DNA of 64,000 bases from Phycisphaeraceae bacterium (GCA_019636495.1 JAHBXL010000001.1:372001-436000); one strand, 5' to 3'. Positions 1 through 8,267 are shown, counted from the first letter of the stretch. The notes: generated from the letters alone by a model not told the origin. Numbers and translations: made by a program.

Positions 1-1057
1 CGCCCGGCACGTGATACTCGACCGGGTCCTCGACCGTGATCACCTTCACCTCGTCGGAGACGATCGTGTTCAGCGAGGCGTACAGCGTCGTGCTCTTGCC
101 CGAGCCGGTCGGGCCGGTCACCAGCAGGATGCCGTGCGGGCGGAGAATCATCCGCTCCCAGATGTCGGCGACGTGCCGCGGCATGCCCAGATCGGCCAGG
201 CCGAGCATCACCGCCGCCTTGTTCAGGATGCGGAGAACCACGCCCTCGCCGAAGAGCATGGGGATCACCGAGACACGCAGGTCATACTCGCGCCCCTTGT
301 GCTTGAAGGTGATGCGGCCATCCTGCGGCTTGCGCTTCTCGGCGATGTTCAAACTCGCCATGATCTTGAGGCGCGAAATGATCGCCGCGGCAAAGCGGTT
401 GATGGTCGGCGGCACGTTGGCCCGTTGCAGGACGCCATCGATGCGGTAGCGGACGGTCAGTTCGCGCTCGTAGGGCTCGATGTGCACATCGGTCGCCCGC
501 TCGGTGATGGCCTCGGCCAGCACGTCGTTGACGAGTTTGATGACCGAGGCTTCCTGCGCCTGCTCGACCTCGGCCTGCGCCGGGTCGGCCTCGGCCTTGG
601 TCAAGAGCCCGGCCGACATCTCATCGAGCGTGTCGGACCCGACCCCGTAGTGGGCCCGGATGAAGTTCCGCAGTTCGTCGTCGTCGGCCAGCACGACCTC
701 GATCGAGCACCCCGTCAGCAGGCGCAGTTCGTCCAGGCCCGGCAGTTCGAACGGATCGCTGGTCGCCACCCGCAGGGTGCCGTTCTCGCGCGAGATGGGC
801 ACGCAGTTCTGCCGGTACACGAGTTTGGCCGGGAGGATCTGCAGAACCTCGGGCTTGACCTCGACCGTGGCCAGATCGATCACCGGCATGTGAAACTGAT
901 CGCCGACCACGTGCAGCACGCGTTCGGAATCCACAAGGCCCATCCGGACGAGGATTCGGTCCAGCCGCTCCCCCGACGCCTGCTGCTGGGACAGGGCGTC
1001 TTCGAGTTGCTCGCGGCTGATCAGGCCGCGGTCCATCAGGAGTGTGCCGATGCCCAT
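1..1057 (-). CDS. gspE: Type II secretion ATPase GspE, N-terminal part (cut by window edge)
   Basis: Cytoplasmic hexameric ATPase that powers pseudopilus assembly in type II secretion. About 352 codons are visible, read leftwards from an ATG at 1055-1057; the protein starts MGIGTLLMDRGLISREQLED, typical of the GspE/PilB N-terminal domain that docks on GspL/PilM. Further in come an IERATDVHIEPYE-type stretch typical of this ATPase family, the Walker A motif GPTGSGKST encoded near 85-115, and the segment TVEDPVEYHVPG close to the edge. Walker B, the His box and any C-terminal zinc motif lie outside the window. No strong Shine-Dalgarno precedes the ATG, so the start could be slightly different. 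The remaining T2SS genes are on the opposite strand from 12591 on, so gspE is separated from its partners by about 11.5 kb. PilB of a type IV pilus is the main alternative; the gsp operon nearby favours GspE. Confidence 0.9.
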   Translation of the reverse strand, partial: MGIGTLLMDRGLISREQLEDALSQQQASGERLDRILVRMGLVDSERVLHVVGDQFHMPVIDLATVEVKPEVLQILPAKLVYRQNCVPISRENGTLRVATSDPFELPGLDELRLLTGCSIEVVLADDDELRNFIRAHYGVGSDTLDEMSAGLLTKAEADPAQAEVEQAQEASVIKLVNDVLAEAITERATDVHIEPYERELTVRYRIDGVLQRANVPPTINRFAAAIISRLKIMASLNIAEKRKPQDGRITFKHKGREYDLRVSVIPMLFGEGVVLRILNKAAVMLGLADLGMPRHVADIWERMILRPHGILLVTGPTGSGKSTTLYASLNTIVSDEVKVITVEDPVEYHVPG

Positions 1058-1314
1058 GGGATGAATGCTATCGACAGGTGCACCGCGGGCGAACGAAATT
1101 GCCCGCCGCGGCGGCAATGGCGGGTTCGCGGACGTTGAGAATACGTACAGACATCGGACAGACGCGGTTGCGGCGTCGGAGCCGAAGATTGAGTCGCTGC
1201 CGGGCAGCCCGAACCACAGCATGAGCGACTCCGACCCTGCCGGCGAGATCGGATGGTGCCTGCGAAGCCCGGGAGGACGATCGCACCGCGCTCACTGCCA
1301 ATCGCGAAGCGCGA

Positions 1315-1398
1315 TCAGCGGCAGCCCTGGAACCATGCGATCAGGAAACGGCGGATGTCCACCACGTTCACGTTGCCCGAGTCGTCAAAGTCGGCCAC
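1315..1398 (-). pseudogene. Orphan C-terminal GC-type dockerin-like fragment
   Basis: Read on the minus strand this encodes ADFDDSGNVNVVDIRRFLIA followed by WFQGCR and a stop. That is the pattern of the C-terminal dockerin-like tails of planctomycete exoproteins: an EF-hand-like loop with Asp/Asn at alternating positions, then a Trp and a terminal Gly-Cys. The open frame reaches back only to a stop near 1461, with no ATG and no catalytic or carbohydrate-binding domain ahead of it. It is also out of frame with the upstream repeat protein. I read it as the leftover 3' end of a decayed exoprotein gene. A chance resemblance or an unrecognised small protein cannot be excluded. Confidence 0.5.
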
Positions 1399-1414
1399 GG
1401 GCCCAGGAGTGGCA

Positions 1415-1450
1415 CGCAAAACGCAACGGGCCCCGGACAAGCCGGGGCCG
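1415..1450 (-). terminator. Rho-independent terminator of the repeat-protein gene
   Basis: GGCCCCGG at 1429-1436 pairs with CCGGGGCC at 1442-1449 around a 5-base loop. On the minus strand the stem is followed by GTTGCGTTTTGC, a modest T-rich run. It lies about 30 bases beyond the stop codon of the minus-strand gene at 1482-2084. Confidence 0.6.
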
Positions 1451-1481
1451 CGTGCGAAAGTTCAGAATGTCTGATGCGGGT

Positions 1482-2084
1482 TCAGATGCCGCCGGTGTTC
1501 ACGCTCTTGCCCGTGGACTGAGTGGAGCCATCGCTGCTCGCTCCGGCGCGGCCTTGCTCCATGCCGGTGTCCACCGTCTTGCCTCCGCCCGCGACCTTGC
1601 CGAGCGACGTGGCATCGACCTTCTCGGCGTTCTTCGCGGTGCCGACCTTGGTCTCGACCTTGATCTCGTTGGACTTGAAGCCGCCCGCGGCCTTCTCCAA
1701 CTTGCCCGCGTCGAGCACTTCGACCTTGCCCACGCTCTCACCCTTGCCGACGTTCGCCTTCGCGCCGCCCGAGGCCTCGGCCAACTTGCCGCTGCTCAGT
1801 TGCTCGGACTTCTGGGTGCTCGCATCGATCTTGGTCCGCTGGAAGCCGCCGCCCGAGGCCTCGGCCAACTTGCCGCTGCTCACCGGCTCGACCTTCTGGT
1901 TGCTCGCATCGATCTTCACGCGTTTGAACTCCCCGCCCGCCGCCGCGTTGAGTTTCTCCTTCTCCAGGATCTCGGCCTTGGTCGGCTCGCGCCCCGGACG
2001 ACCCGGAGCAGGCTGCTCGGTGCCGGGCTTGTAACTCAGGCCCGCGGCGACGTTCTTCGCATCGTTCTGGTTCAGATTCGACAT
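1482..2084 (-). CDS. Unknown protein of 28-residue repeats with double-glycine motifs
   Basis: I do not recognise a family. The 200-residue protein starts MSNLNQNDAKNVAAG behind a good ribosome site (AGGAAAGGG, about 7 bases from the ATG); a longer upstream reading has no such site. It has no signal peptide or membrane segment and is rich in Gly, Lys, Ala, Ser. Double glycines fall at residues 50-51, 78-79, 106-107 and 134-135, exactly 28 apart, with a fifth at 166-167. Each is preceded by the same hydrophobic pattern: Leu seven residues before the cut point, Leu or Val twelve before, Ala or Val usually four before (examples KLAEASGG, KLEKAAGG, SLGKVAGG). That is the layout of double-glycine leaders of secreted peptides, here repeated five times. 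It could equally be a repetitive helical or cell-surface protein. It is followed by its own terminator and appears monocistronic. Confidence 0.7.
   Translation of the reverse strand: MSNLNQNDAKNVAAGLSYKPGTEQPAPGRPGREPTKAEILEKEKLNAAAGGEFKRVKIDASNQKVEPVSSGKLAEASGGGFQRTKIDASTQKSEQLSSGKLAEASGGAKANVGKGESVGKVEVLDAGKLEKAAGGFKSNEIKVETKVGTAKNAEKVDATSLGKVAGGGKTVDTGMEQGRAGASSDGSTQSTGKSVNTGGI
1764..1931 (-). repeat. Two tandem 84-bp coding repeats
   Basis: These encode residues 52-79 and 80-107 of the repeat protein. The two copies are strongly alike at both levels; the shared core includes SSGKLAEASGG and the preceding KIDAS-QK segment. The flanking repeats are more diverged. This suggests recent duplication or conversion of the central copies. 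Confidence 0.8.
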
Positions 2085-2342
2085 GGTCGTTCCCTTTCCT
2101 TGCGTGAGTTCTCGCCGTCCTCCCGCGGCATCCACGAGACCGGGGCGGCGTACACCATGAGGGGCGCAGCCCGGGCCGCGCGCGCCACCCACGTGCGCGA
2201 GATTTCCCTTGAATTTCCGCCGCAGTCGCGGCGAGACACCGCCAGAATGCCCCTGAATCGGGCCTGTCGGGCCGCTTCGCGGCTGTTCCGCTTCAAGAGC
2301 CGCCGGTCGTGGCGCATCGCCGTTCGGAGAAGGCCACGGGCC

Positions 2343-3314
2343 CTACACGCCCAGGATGCGACGCTTTTCTCGCCACTCATCCTGCTCGCGCTTGTTGTCG
2401 GTCGCGAGTTCGCCCGTGCCACCCTCGCGCTGCGCACGCAAGGCCTCGATCTCGAGGCGCGTCAGCCGCACGCTCTCCATCTCGTAGTCGCGGAACGCTT
2501 CGATCGTGAGGGGAACGATGGGCTCGAGCAACTGGTACATCGCCTCGGCGTAGATGCGGATTTCCTCCTGCGCGTGCGGGTCCATGCGCAGCGAGAGGAA
2601 GCGGAGCGTGTTGTGCAGGTCGCACTTCCAGTACCACTGCGTGTACGCGGAGACGGGCAGGCCGATGCGTGCCAGTTCGCGCGAGACGCCGGCTTCGAGC
2701 AACTGCTCGTAGCGAGCATATAGAGATTCGGCATCATCGAGATACTTCAGGAACGCCTCGGCGGTGATGTGCTCCTCGGGGCCGAAGAGTTCCGCGCCGC
2801 CCTGCCGGTTGCTCTTGCTCTGCTTGCGGACGCTCTCGGCCGAGGGACGGTAAAACGTGTCGGGCACGACGGAGTAGCGGGCGGAGTATTCGTTGACGTT
2901 GGCGGTGCGGTGGCGGATCCACTGGCGGGCGATGAAGATGGGCATCGCGATGTGGAACTTGAACTCGACCATCTCGAACGGGGTCGTGTGGCGGTGGCGG
3001 AGGAGGTAGCGGATGAGGCCGCGATCCTCGTTCACTTTCTTGGTGCCCTGGCCGTAGGAGACGCGCGCGGCCTGGACGATCGCGGCATCAGCCGTCTGCC
3101 CCTCGGGAACCAGCCGCGGCATGGCATCGACGAGGGCGACGAAGCCGTGCTCGTGGATCTGTATCTCCTGCCGCTGGGCCCCGTTCATGACATCGCGCGT
3201 GGGGGACTCGAAGGGGATGTGCTTGATCTCGAATCGCTGCCGCGGCGCCGGGGAGGCGACCTCGATGGGGTGGATTCGGGCGGCGGCGGAGGCGGATTGG
3301 TCTCTCTCGGGCAT
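2343..3314 (-). CDS. thyX: FAD-dependent thymidylate synthase ThyX
   Basis: Makes dTMP from dUMP using methylene-tetrahydrofolate, with FAD and NADPH as reductant. The 323-residue product has the ThyX signature RHRTANVNEYSARYS, where the family motif is RHRxxSxxxxSxRY-like, and downstream stretches such as ARIGLPVSAYTQWYWK and NTLRFLSLRMDPHAQ typical of long ThyX proteins. I chose the ATG at 3312-3314 (protein MPERDQSASA). No clear ribosome site precedes it, but TATATT lies a few bases upstream, so the message may be nearly leaderless; an internal Met beginning MNGAQRQ is the alternative. Longer upstream readings run into low-complexity sequence and palindromic repeats and look unreal. Classical thyA is not in the window. 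Confidence 0.92.
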   Translation of the reverse strand: MPERDQSASAAARIHPIEVASPAPRQRFEIKHIPFESPTRDVMNGAQRQEIQIHEHGFVALVDAMPRLVPEGQTADAAIVQAARVSYGQGTKKVNEDRGLIRYLLRHRHTTPFEMVEFKFHIAMPIFIARQWIRHRTANVNEYSARYSVVPDTFYRPSAESVRKQSKSNRQGGAELFGPEEHITAEAFLKYLDDAESLYARYEQLLEAGVSRELARIGLPVSAYTQWYWKCDLHNTLRFLSLRMDPHAQEEIRIYAEAMYQLLEPIVPLTIEAFRDYEMESVRLTRLEIEALRAQREGGTGELATDNKREQDEWREKRRILGV

Positions 3315-3567
3315 GGGGCAATATAGGGAGGGGGTGGGAAGTGCGGAGTGACCAAGCGACGGAGCGATCGAGAAACGGACAGAGGTGGAGCAGGTGCAAG
3401 CATTTACGGCTCGACATTGCTGGGGAGGACGTCGGTGTTGGCGGTCATGGCGGCCCATGCTCCAAGTTTGTCGGTGTGAAGGCTCGTTGACGGAACGCGG
3501 GGCACGTCAAGGCAAAGAAGTCACCCGTGCCGGCGGCCGCTCCGGGCTCTGTTGAGCCACTGAGAAT

Positions 3568-3598
3568 CCCGGCGCGGAGTGTCGACACACCACCACCA
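3568..3598 (-). repeat. Degenerate type-1 palindromic element
   Basis: On the plus strand CCCGGCGCGGAGTGTCGAC followed by a CACCACC flank. It matches the intact neighbouring element CCCGGCACGGAGTGCCGGG with a few changes that break the palindrome. It looks like an older copy of the same dispersed family. Confidence 0.55.
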
Positions 3599-3600
3599 TG

Positions 3601-3626
3601 CCCGGCACGGAGTGCCGGGCCACCAA
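3601..3626 (-). repeat. Type-1 palindromic element
   Basis: The palindrome CCCGGCACGGAGTGCCGGG (3601-3619) is followed by CCACCA, so on the minus strand it reads TTGGTGG then the palindrome. The same flank and core recur at 53637-53661 and twice at 55143-55269. Confidence 0.75.
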
Positions 3627-3634
3627 TGAGAGAA

Positions 3635-4780
3635 TCACACCAGCCGCGGCAGGGGCGTCAGTCTTTCGGGCCGCGAGGCGCGGGCGCGGGTGAGGTAGGC
3701 ATCCAGCCAGCCGCGGGCGCGGTCGGGGGAGTTGTGGCAAGCGATGATGGATTCGTGGTCGAGGGAGTCGATGCGGTCGTTTGCCGCGCGGAGGGCATCG
3801 AAGGAGTTGCGGAGGGCGATGTCCACGGGCGTGCGCTCGGGGTTGATGTCGATGCCGAAGTAGCCGGTGTAGGCGTGGAGTTTGAGCGTGTAGAGGATGG
3901 CTTCGGTGACTTCCGGCGAGATGACGCCGACGCCGAGGTCCTGGTCGTAGTTGCCAAGGGGCTGGCTGTTCCAGTGGGTGTGGGCGAGGCGGCCTTCTGA
4001 GAGGGGCCACGAGTAGGCGTACGCGCCATCCTCGAGGCCCATGAGGGCGTGGCCGACTTCGGGATTCATGCACACAAGTTTGTGGCCTTCGGCGAGGAGT
4101 TTTTTGTTGGCCTCCGCGCGCAGCATGGCTTCGACATCGCGGCCAAGAAGAATGCCCTCGGGCGTGGTTCCGTAGAGAATGTGGCCGCGGGGCTCGTAGG
4201 GCTTGGGCTCGAAGGCGATGCGGACGCCGGGGACGGCATCGATCGCTTCGGCGAGGCCCTCGGCAAAGCGGGCGCGTGCCGCGGCGAAATCGAGACCGAA
4301 GCCGTTCTCGTAGCCATCGATGCCGGGCCAGACGACGGCGAAGTCGGTGTCGAGTTGTTTGTTCAGGCGGAGCGCGCCGATGGTGCGCTCGATCGCAGCC
4401 TTGCGCGGCGCGGGGAGGGGATTGGAGAGCGAGCCGAACTCGAACTGCTTGTCCCAGAAGAGGAGCGGTATGACGGTGAGGATGCGAATGCCGGTCTGCT
4501 GGCTGAAGGTCTGCCAGAGACCAGCGTTGTCCTCGTTGATCTCGTTGGGGCAGTGGGCTTCGAGGGCGGCCAAACCGTCCTTCGCGAGTTTGCTTGCGAT
4601 GTCGAGACGCTGCTCGATGGTGAGGTCGGGGAAGTACTTGTCGTGGAAGCGGCTCTGCGCGGGGGAGAGAAACCAGATGCCGGCGGAGAACTTCAGGTCC
4701 AGGGAGAAAGACTTGAGGTGCTTGAGGGCTTCGGCCGGGGAGCGGCGGGTGGATTGTGGGCGGAGGTCGGCCAGCGGCAT
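3635..4780 (-). CDS. xylA: Xylose isomerase family TIM-barrel protein
   Basis: Expected to interconvert an aldose and a ketose, most likely D-xylose and D-xylulose, feeding the kinase encoded just upstream. The 381-residue length fits the shorter (actinobacterial-type) xylose isomerases. Motifs include FEPKPYEPRGHILYGT around residue 190, which matches the EPKPNEPRG active-site segment, CMNPEVGHALMG around 235 (the N-P-E-V-G-H metal/substrate motif) and a later GIDINPERTPVDIALRNS stretch. The C-terminal part differs from textbook XylA, so another sugar specificity is possible. The ATG at 4778-4780 gives MPLADLRPQS; longer readings enter a pyrimidine-only leader. It follows xylB on the same strand after 189 bases and the two are probably co-transcribed. 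Confidence 0.75.
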   Translation of the reverse strand: MPLADLRPQSTRRSPAEALKHLKSFSLDLKFSAGIWFLSPAQSRFHDKYFPDLTIEQRLDIASKLAKDGLAALEAHCPNEINEDNAGLWQTFSQQTGIRILTVIPLLFWDKQFEFGSLSNPLPAPRKAAIERTIGALRLNKQLDTDFAVVWPGIDGYENGFGLDFAAARARFAEGLAEAIDAVPGVRIAFEPKPYEPRGHILYGTTPEGILLGRDVEAMLRAEANKKLLAEGHKLVCMNPEVGHALMGLEDGAYAYSWPLSEGRLAHTHWNSQPLGNYDQDLGVGVISPEVTEAILYTLKLHAYTGYFGIDINPERTPVDIALRNSFDALRAANDRIDSLDHESIIACHNSPDRARGWLDAYLTRARASRPERLTPLPRLV

Positions 4781-4794
4781 GGGAGTTCTCTCAG

Positions 4795-4970
4795 GAGGAA
4801 CACAGAGGGAGCAGAGCAAGCAGAGGGCAACAGAGAAAGAATGGACGAAGAAGAAAGGGCAGCAACACAGATGCAACAGATAGAAGACGGATGAGACAGA
4901 TGGGAAGGAAGAAGGAAGGCAAAGAAAGGGAAAGAGGGAGAGGGAGAGGGAGAGGGAGAGGGAAGACCTC
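4795..4970 (+). repeat. Long near-homopurine tract with GGGAGA microsatellite
   Basis: The plus strand is almost entirely A and G across about 175 bases, ending in several GGGAGA units at about 4929-4964. On the transcribed (minus) sense this is a C/T-only leader between xylB and xylA. Such mirror-like tracts can form triplex DNA, and the microsatellite is prone to length change. Confidence 0.8.
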
Positions 4971-6556
4971 TACTGGGAGGCGAGTTCGGTGAACGTCGCG
5001 CGGAGGTCGTGGTAGAGGTGGTCGTACGTGGCGCGGGCGCGGGTGTACGCGGCGGAGGCGGCGGGATGGGGGTGTGTCTCGCTGACGATGGGAATCACCG
5101 CGGCGCACGCCGCGGCGGCGGATTCGAATGTGCCGGCGCCGACACCCGCCATGATCGCCGCGCCGAGGGCGGGGCCTTCATCTCCCCCGCTGCCGACGAG
5201 TTTGCAGGGCACGCCAAAGTTGTCGGCGAGGATCTGCCGCCAGAGTGCGGACTTGGATCCTCCGCCGCCGAGCCGCGCCGAGTTGACCGCTACCCCTGCT
5301 TTGCGCATGAGGTCGAGCATCTGCGTCATGCCGAATGACACGCCTTCGAGAACCGCGCGGACCATGTGCCCGCGCGTGTGCCGCGACGTGAGGCCGACCC
5401 ACGCGCCGCGTGCGTTTGGGTCGGGGTGTGGGCAGCGCTCGCCGGTCAAGTACGGAAGGAACACGAGCCCTTCGGAGCCGGGCGGGGCCGCCGCGGCCTC
5501 GTGCACAAGTTCGTCATAGGGCACACCCGGCGCGAGCACCGACCTCGCCCAGCGCAGCGAGCCGCCCGCGGAAAGCATGCATCCGGTGAGCGACCAGCCG
5601 CCGGGTGCGCGGGCCGTGCCGGTGGCAGCGCACATGGTGTGGAGGCGGCCGACGGGAGCACTCCCAGGTGCGCCGGGCGCGGCAGTGCTCGGGGGCAAAT
5701 CGCGGCGGGGTTTGTCGGTGTGGGCGAAGATGACGCCGCTGGTGCCGAGCGCGGCGAGGACCTCGCCGGAAGCAACAACGCCCGCGCCGACCGCGCCGGC
5801 CTGGTTGTCGCCCGCGCCGGCAACGACCGGCGTTCCCACCTCCAGCCCCGTTTGCGCTGCCGCCCATTCGGTCAGGAGACCCGCGACGGCGCACGATTCG
5901 AGGACGGTCGGAAAGAGCGCGGCATCGATCGACAACGCGCCCAGCACCCGGTTACTCCAATGTGTGCGCGAATCGACATCGAGCGCGAGCGTGCCCGCCG
6001 CATCGCTGACATCGGTCGCCAGTTCGCCCGTCAGGCGGAAGCGGACGAAGTCCTTGGGGAGCAGGAGATGCCGTGCTCGCGCGAAACGATCGGGCTCCTG
6101 CTCGCGCAGCCACAGGACTTTCGGCAGCGTGAAGCCCGTCATCGCGGCGTTGCCGACGAGTTCGACCAGCACGCTTCTTCCGCCGACGGCATGTTCGATC
6201 TGCTCGCATTGACGCGCGGTACGCTGGTCGTTCCAGAGGATGGCGGGGCGGAGTGCGTTGGCGCGGCCGCCGGACACGTGCGCATCGGCGCCGATGAAGA
6301 CGGCCCCGTGCATCTGCCCGCTCAGTCCGATGCCGGTGACATCGCCGGCCTTTGCGCCGGAAGCAGCGAGCAACTGCCGCGCTATGCGGCACACCGCCAG
6401 CCACCAGTCTTCCGGGTCCTGCTCGCTCCAGCCGGGCCGCGGCTGGCTGAGCGGATACTCGACCGACGACTCGGCGACAATCCGCTCCGCGTGCGCATCC
6501 AGCAGCACGCCCTTGGCGGCGGAGGTTCCGATGTCGAGCCCGAGCAGGAGCGGCAT
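4970..6556 (-). CDS. xylB: Xylulokinase
   Basis: FGGY-family cytoplasmic kinase phosphorylating D-xylulose to xylulose 5-phosphate for the pentose phosphate pathway. The 528-residue product starts MPLLLGLDIGTSAAKGVLLD, the phosphate-binding loop of the ASKHA fold, and continues with PGWSEQDPEDWW, GLSGQMHGAV, ILWNDQRTA and VVAGAGDNQAGAVGAGV, all typical of XylB. The C-terminal half has LPYLTGERCPHPDPNARGAWVGL and a GGGSKS-W nucleotide-site motif. It is slightly longer than usual because of an Ala/Pro/Gly-rich insertion near residue 285. It is the first gene of a minus-strand xylB-xylA pair. No sugar transporter or regulator is adjacent. Confidence 0.93.
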   Translation of the reverse strand: MPLLLGLDIGTSAAKGVLLDAHAERIVAESSVEYPLSQPRPGWSEQDPEDWWLAVCRIARQLLAASGAKAGDVTGIGLSGQMHGAVFIGADAHVSGGRANALRPAILWNDQRTARQCEQIEHAVGGRSVLVELVGNAAMTGFTLPKVLWLREQEPDRFARARHLLLPKDFVRFRLTGELATDVSDAAGTLALDVDSRTHWSNRVLGALSIDAALFPTVLESCAVAGLLTEWAAAQTGLEVGTPVVAGAGDNQAGAVGAGVVASGEVLAALGTSGVIFAHTDKPRRDLPPSTAAPGAPGSAPVGRLHTMCAATGTARAPGGWSLTGCMLSAGGSLRWARSVLAPGVPYDELVHEAAAAPPGSEGLVFLPYLTGERCPHPDPNARGAWVGLTSRHTRGHMVRAVLEGVSFGMTQMLDLMRKAGVAVNSARLGGGGSKSALWRQILADNFGVPCKLVGSGGDEGPALGAAIMAGVGAGTFESAAAACAAVIPIVSETHPHPAASAAYTRARATYDHLYHDLRATFTELASQ

Positions 6557-6692
6557 GCGGGCAGTCTACCGTTTGCCGAGAACGTGGGGGCGACTGTGTG
6601 AATCCGGCGGACCGCGGCGGCACGAAATGCGGGTCTGGATCGGTTCCCGATGGGAGGGCTGGGCGGGCTTGGAGGCGGGCGCGGGAGCAACC

Positions 6693-7427
6693 ATGGCTGA
6701 GCAGGTCGCATTGATCACAGGCGGGGGATCGGGTATCGGACGGGCTCTGGCCCGCACACTGGTGGCCGAAGGGTGGTCGGTGGCGATCACCGGCCGACGC
6801 GTGGAGGCGCTGCGCGAGACCGCGTCACTGACTGCCGACCCGAATCGCGTGCTTGTGCTTGCGAGCGATGTCTCGGACCCCGCCGCCGCGGCGGAGGTTG
6901 TGAAGGCCACGGTCGAGCGCTTCAGCCGCCTCGATGCGCTCATCAACAACGCTGGCGGTGCTCCGCTGGCCCCGATCGACAAGACCACTCCCGCGATGCT
7001 GCAAGAGTGCTTTGCCGTCAACGCCCTCGGGCCCGGGTACCTGATCGCCACGGCGTGGCCGGAGTTCAAGAGACAGGCCGATGCGGCGCGCACGCTGGGA
7101 GGGCCGCCGCGTGCCACGGTCGTCAACGTATCCTCCATGGCGACCAAGGACCCATTCGCAGGGTTCTTTGCCTACGCCGCGGCGAAGGCCGCCGTGAATC
7201 TCATGGCCCAGTCGTGCGCGAAGGAAGGCCGCGCCATCGGCATCCGCGCGTTCGCCGTTGCGCCCGGCGCGGTCGAGACTCCCATGCTCCGCGCCAACTT
7301 CAACGAGAAGATGATTCCGCCGGCACGCGCGCTCGACCCCGCGGCAGTTGCCGACACCATCGCCGCCTGCCTTCGCGGCGAGCGAGATGCCGACAACGGT
7401 CAGGTGATCTGGGTTCCAAGTCCCTGA
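6693..7427 (+). CDS. Short-chain dehydrogenase/reductase
   Basis: A 244-residue classical SDR, expected to oxidise or reduce an alcohol/carbonyl with NAD(P). The N-terminus has the nucleotide-binding TGGGSGIG motif at residues 9-16, followed by INNAGG near residue 86, VNVSSMA near 146 with the catalytic Ser, and YAAAK near 163 with the catalytic Tyr and Lys. A VAPGAVETPM stretch follows the active site as in the family. I start at the ATG at 6693-6695, which directly precedes the Rossmann fold and has a GGGAG-like ribosome site; the open frame extends upstream without conserved content. The substrate cannot be read from sequence. It lies divergent from xylB and converges on the EF-hand gene with a 3-base gap. 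Confidence 0.88.
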   Translation: MAEQVALITGGGSGIGRALARTLVAEGWSVAITGRRVEALRETASLTADPNRVLVLASDVSDPAAAAEVVKATVERFSRLDALINNAGGAPLAPIDKTTPAMLQECFAVNALGPGYLIATAWPEFKRQADAARTLGGPPRATVVNVSSMATKDPFAGFFAYAAAKAAVNLMAQSCAKEGRAIGIRAFAVAPGAVETPMLRANFNEKMIPPARALDPAAVADTIAACLRGERDADNGQVIWVPSP

Positions 7428-7430
7428 AGA

Positions 7431-8267
7431 TCAGTTCGGCGGACGGCCGCCGCCGGGACGGCCCGGGCCGCCCGGCTCGCGCCGCGGCGGAGGCGCACCG
7501 TCGCCCTCGTTCTCTGCATCGGGCTGGAAGAGGTCGTGGGCTTCCTTCTGCAAGGCGAGCAGTTCGTCTCGCTGCCTGGTCGCGCCCGCGCTATCGCCAT
7601 TGACGATCGCCCGCTCGAGTTCGAGTGCCTTGATCGCGGTCTTGATCATCGTCAGGCGGAACTCCCTTTGGAAGGCCGCTGTGTCGTCCTTGAACTTCGC
7701 CTTGGCCGGCTCCGACATCTTCGCCTCGTGGATCAGGCCCTTGCCCGCGACCAGCGCGGCCTGCAGCGACTGAATCGAGGAGAGGTCCTGCCGGCGACTC
7801 ATCTCGGAGAACTGCGAGCGCCGAAGCGTGCGCATGGCGCGCCCCGCCTGCTCCATCGCATCGTGGAGCGTGCCCGCCGCGGAACCTCCCTCGCCGCCAC
7901 CAGCGCCCGGGCCCTGCCGGCGCGGGCCGGCCGCGGCCATCGCACGGAGTTCCTCCTGGTCCAGCACCTTGTCGTTGTTCGTGTCACCACGCTCGAAGAG
8001 GCGTTCGCGCTGCGCTTCGGGGACTTCGTCCCATTGCAGTTTGCCATCGCCGTTGGTATCGAAGCGCATGAGTCGTTCGATCATGCCCTCGCCACCCCCC
8101 CCGGCGCCGCCACCCGGTCGGCCGGGCTGGCCACCGGGTTGGCCCGGCTGCCCACCGCCGCCGCCGCGTCCTCCCCCTGCGCCAGGCTGCGCGACCGCCG
8201 CGGCGGCAATCGCCGCGAACGTGAGACCGCCGACCAGGACTGCCAGACGCCGTGCTTGACTGTTCAT
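7431..8267 (-). CDS. Secreted EF-hand, glycine-rich protein
   Basis: A 278-residue exported protein of unknown role. Residues 1-27 form a signal peptide ending near AVAQ. Residues 28-60 are a Gly/Pro/Gln-rich linker. Two EF-hand loops follow: DTNGDGKLQWDE at 70-81 and DTNNDKVLDQEE at 95-106, both with the acidic spacing needed for calcium. The remainder (about 130-250) is predicted helical, rich in Lys, Glu, Ala and Gln, and the tail is again Gly/Pro/Arg-rich. The ATG at 8265-8267 has GGGAGCG upstream. Secreted EF-hand proteins are common in planctomycetes and may bind calcium in the envelope. No specific function is claimed. Confidence 0.8.
   Translation of the reverse strand: MNSQARRLAVLVGGLTFAAIAAAAVAQPGAGGGRGGGGGQPGQPGGQPGRPGGGAGGGGEGMIERLMRFDTNGDGKLQWDEVPEAQRERLFERGDTNNDKVLDQEELRAMAAAGPRRQGPGAGGGEGGSAAGTLHDAMEQAGRAMRTLRRSQFSEMSRRQDLSSIQSLQAALVAGKGLIHEAKMSEPAKAKFKDDTAAFQREFRLTMIKTAIKALELERAIVNGDSAGATRQRDELLALQKEAHDLFQPDAENEGDGAPPPRREPGGPGRPGGGRPPN

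Larger units (their letters stand above)
1058..1481. other. Gene-poor interval upstream of gspE
   Basis: This 424-base interval holds no convincing complete gene. It contains the orphan dockerin-like fragment (1315-1398) and a rho-independent terminator (1415-1450), both on the minus strand. Between about 1058 and 1314 I see no conserved protein; that part presumably carries the promoter and leader of gspE. Confidence 0.6.
3315..3634. other. Intergenic region between xylose isomerase and thyX
   Basis: About 320 bases without a gene. It contains the presumed thyX promoter and leader near 3315-3400 and two copies of a palindromic repeat at 3568-3598 and 3601-3626, close to the stop of the upstream gene. 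The palindromes may end transcription of that gene, but no T tract follows. Confidence 0.6.
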
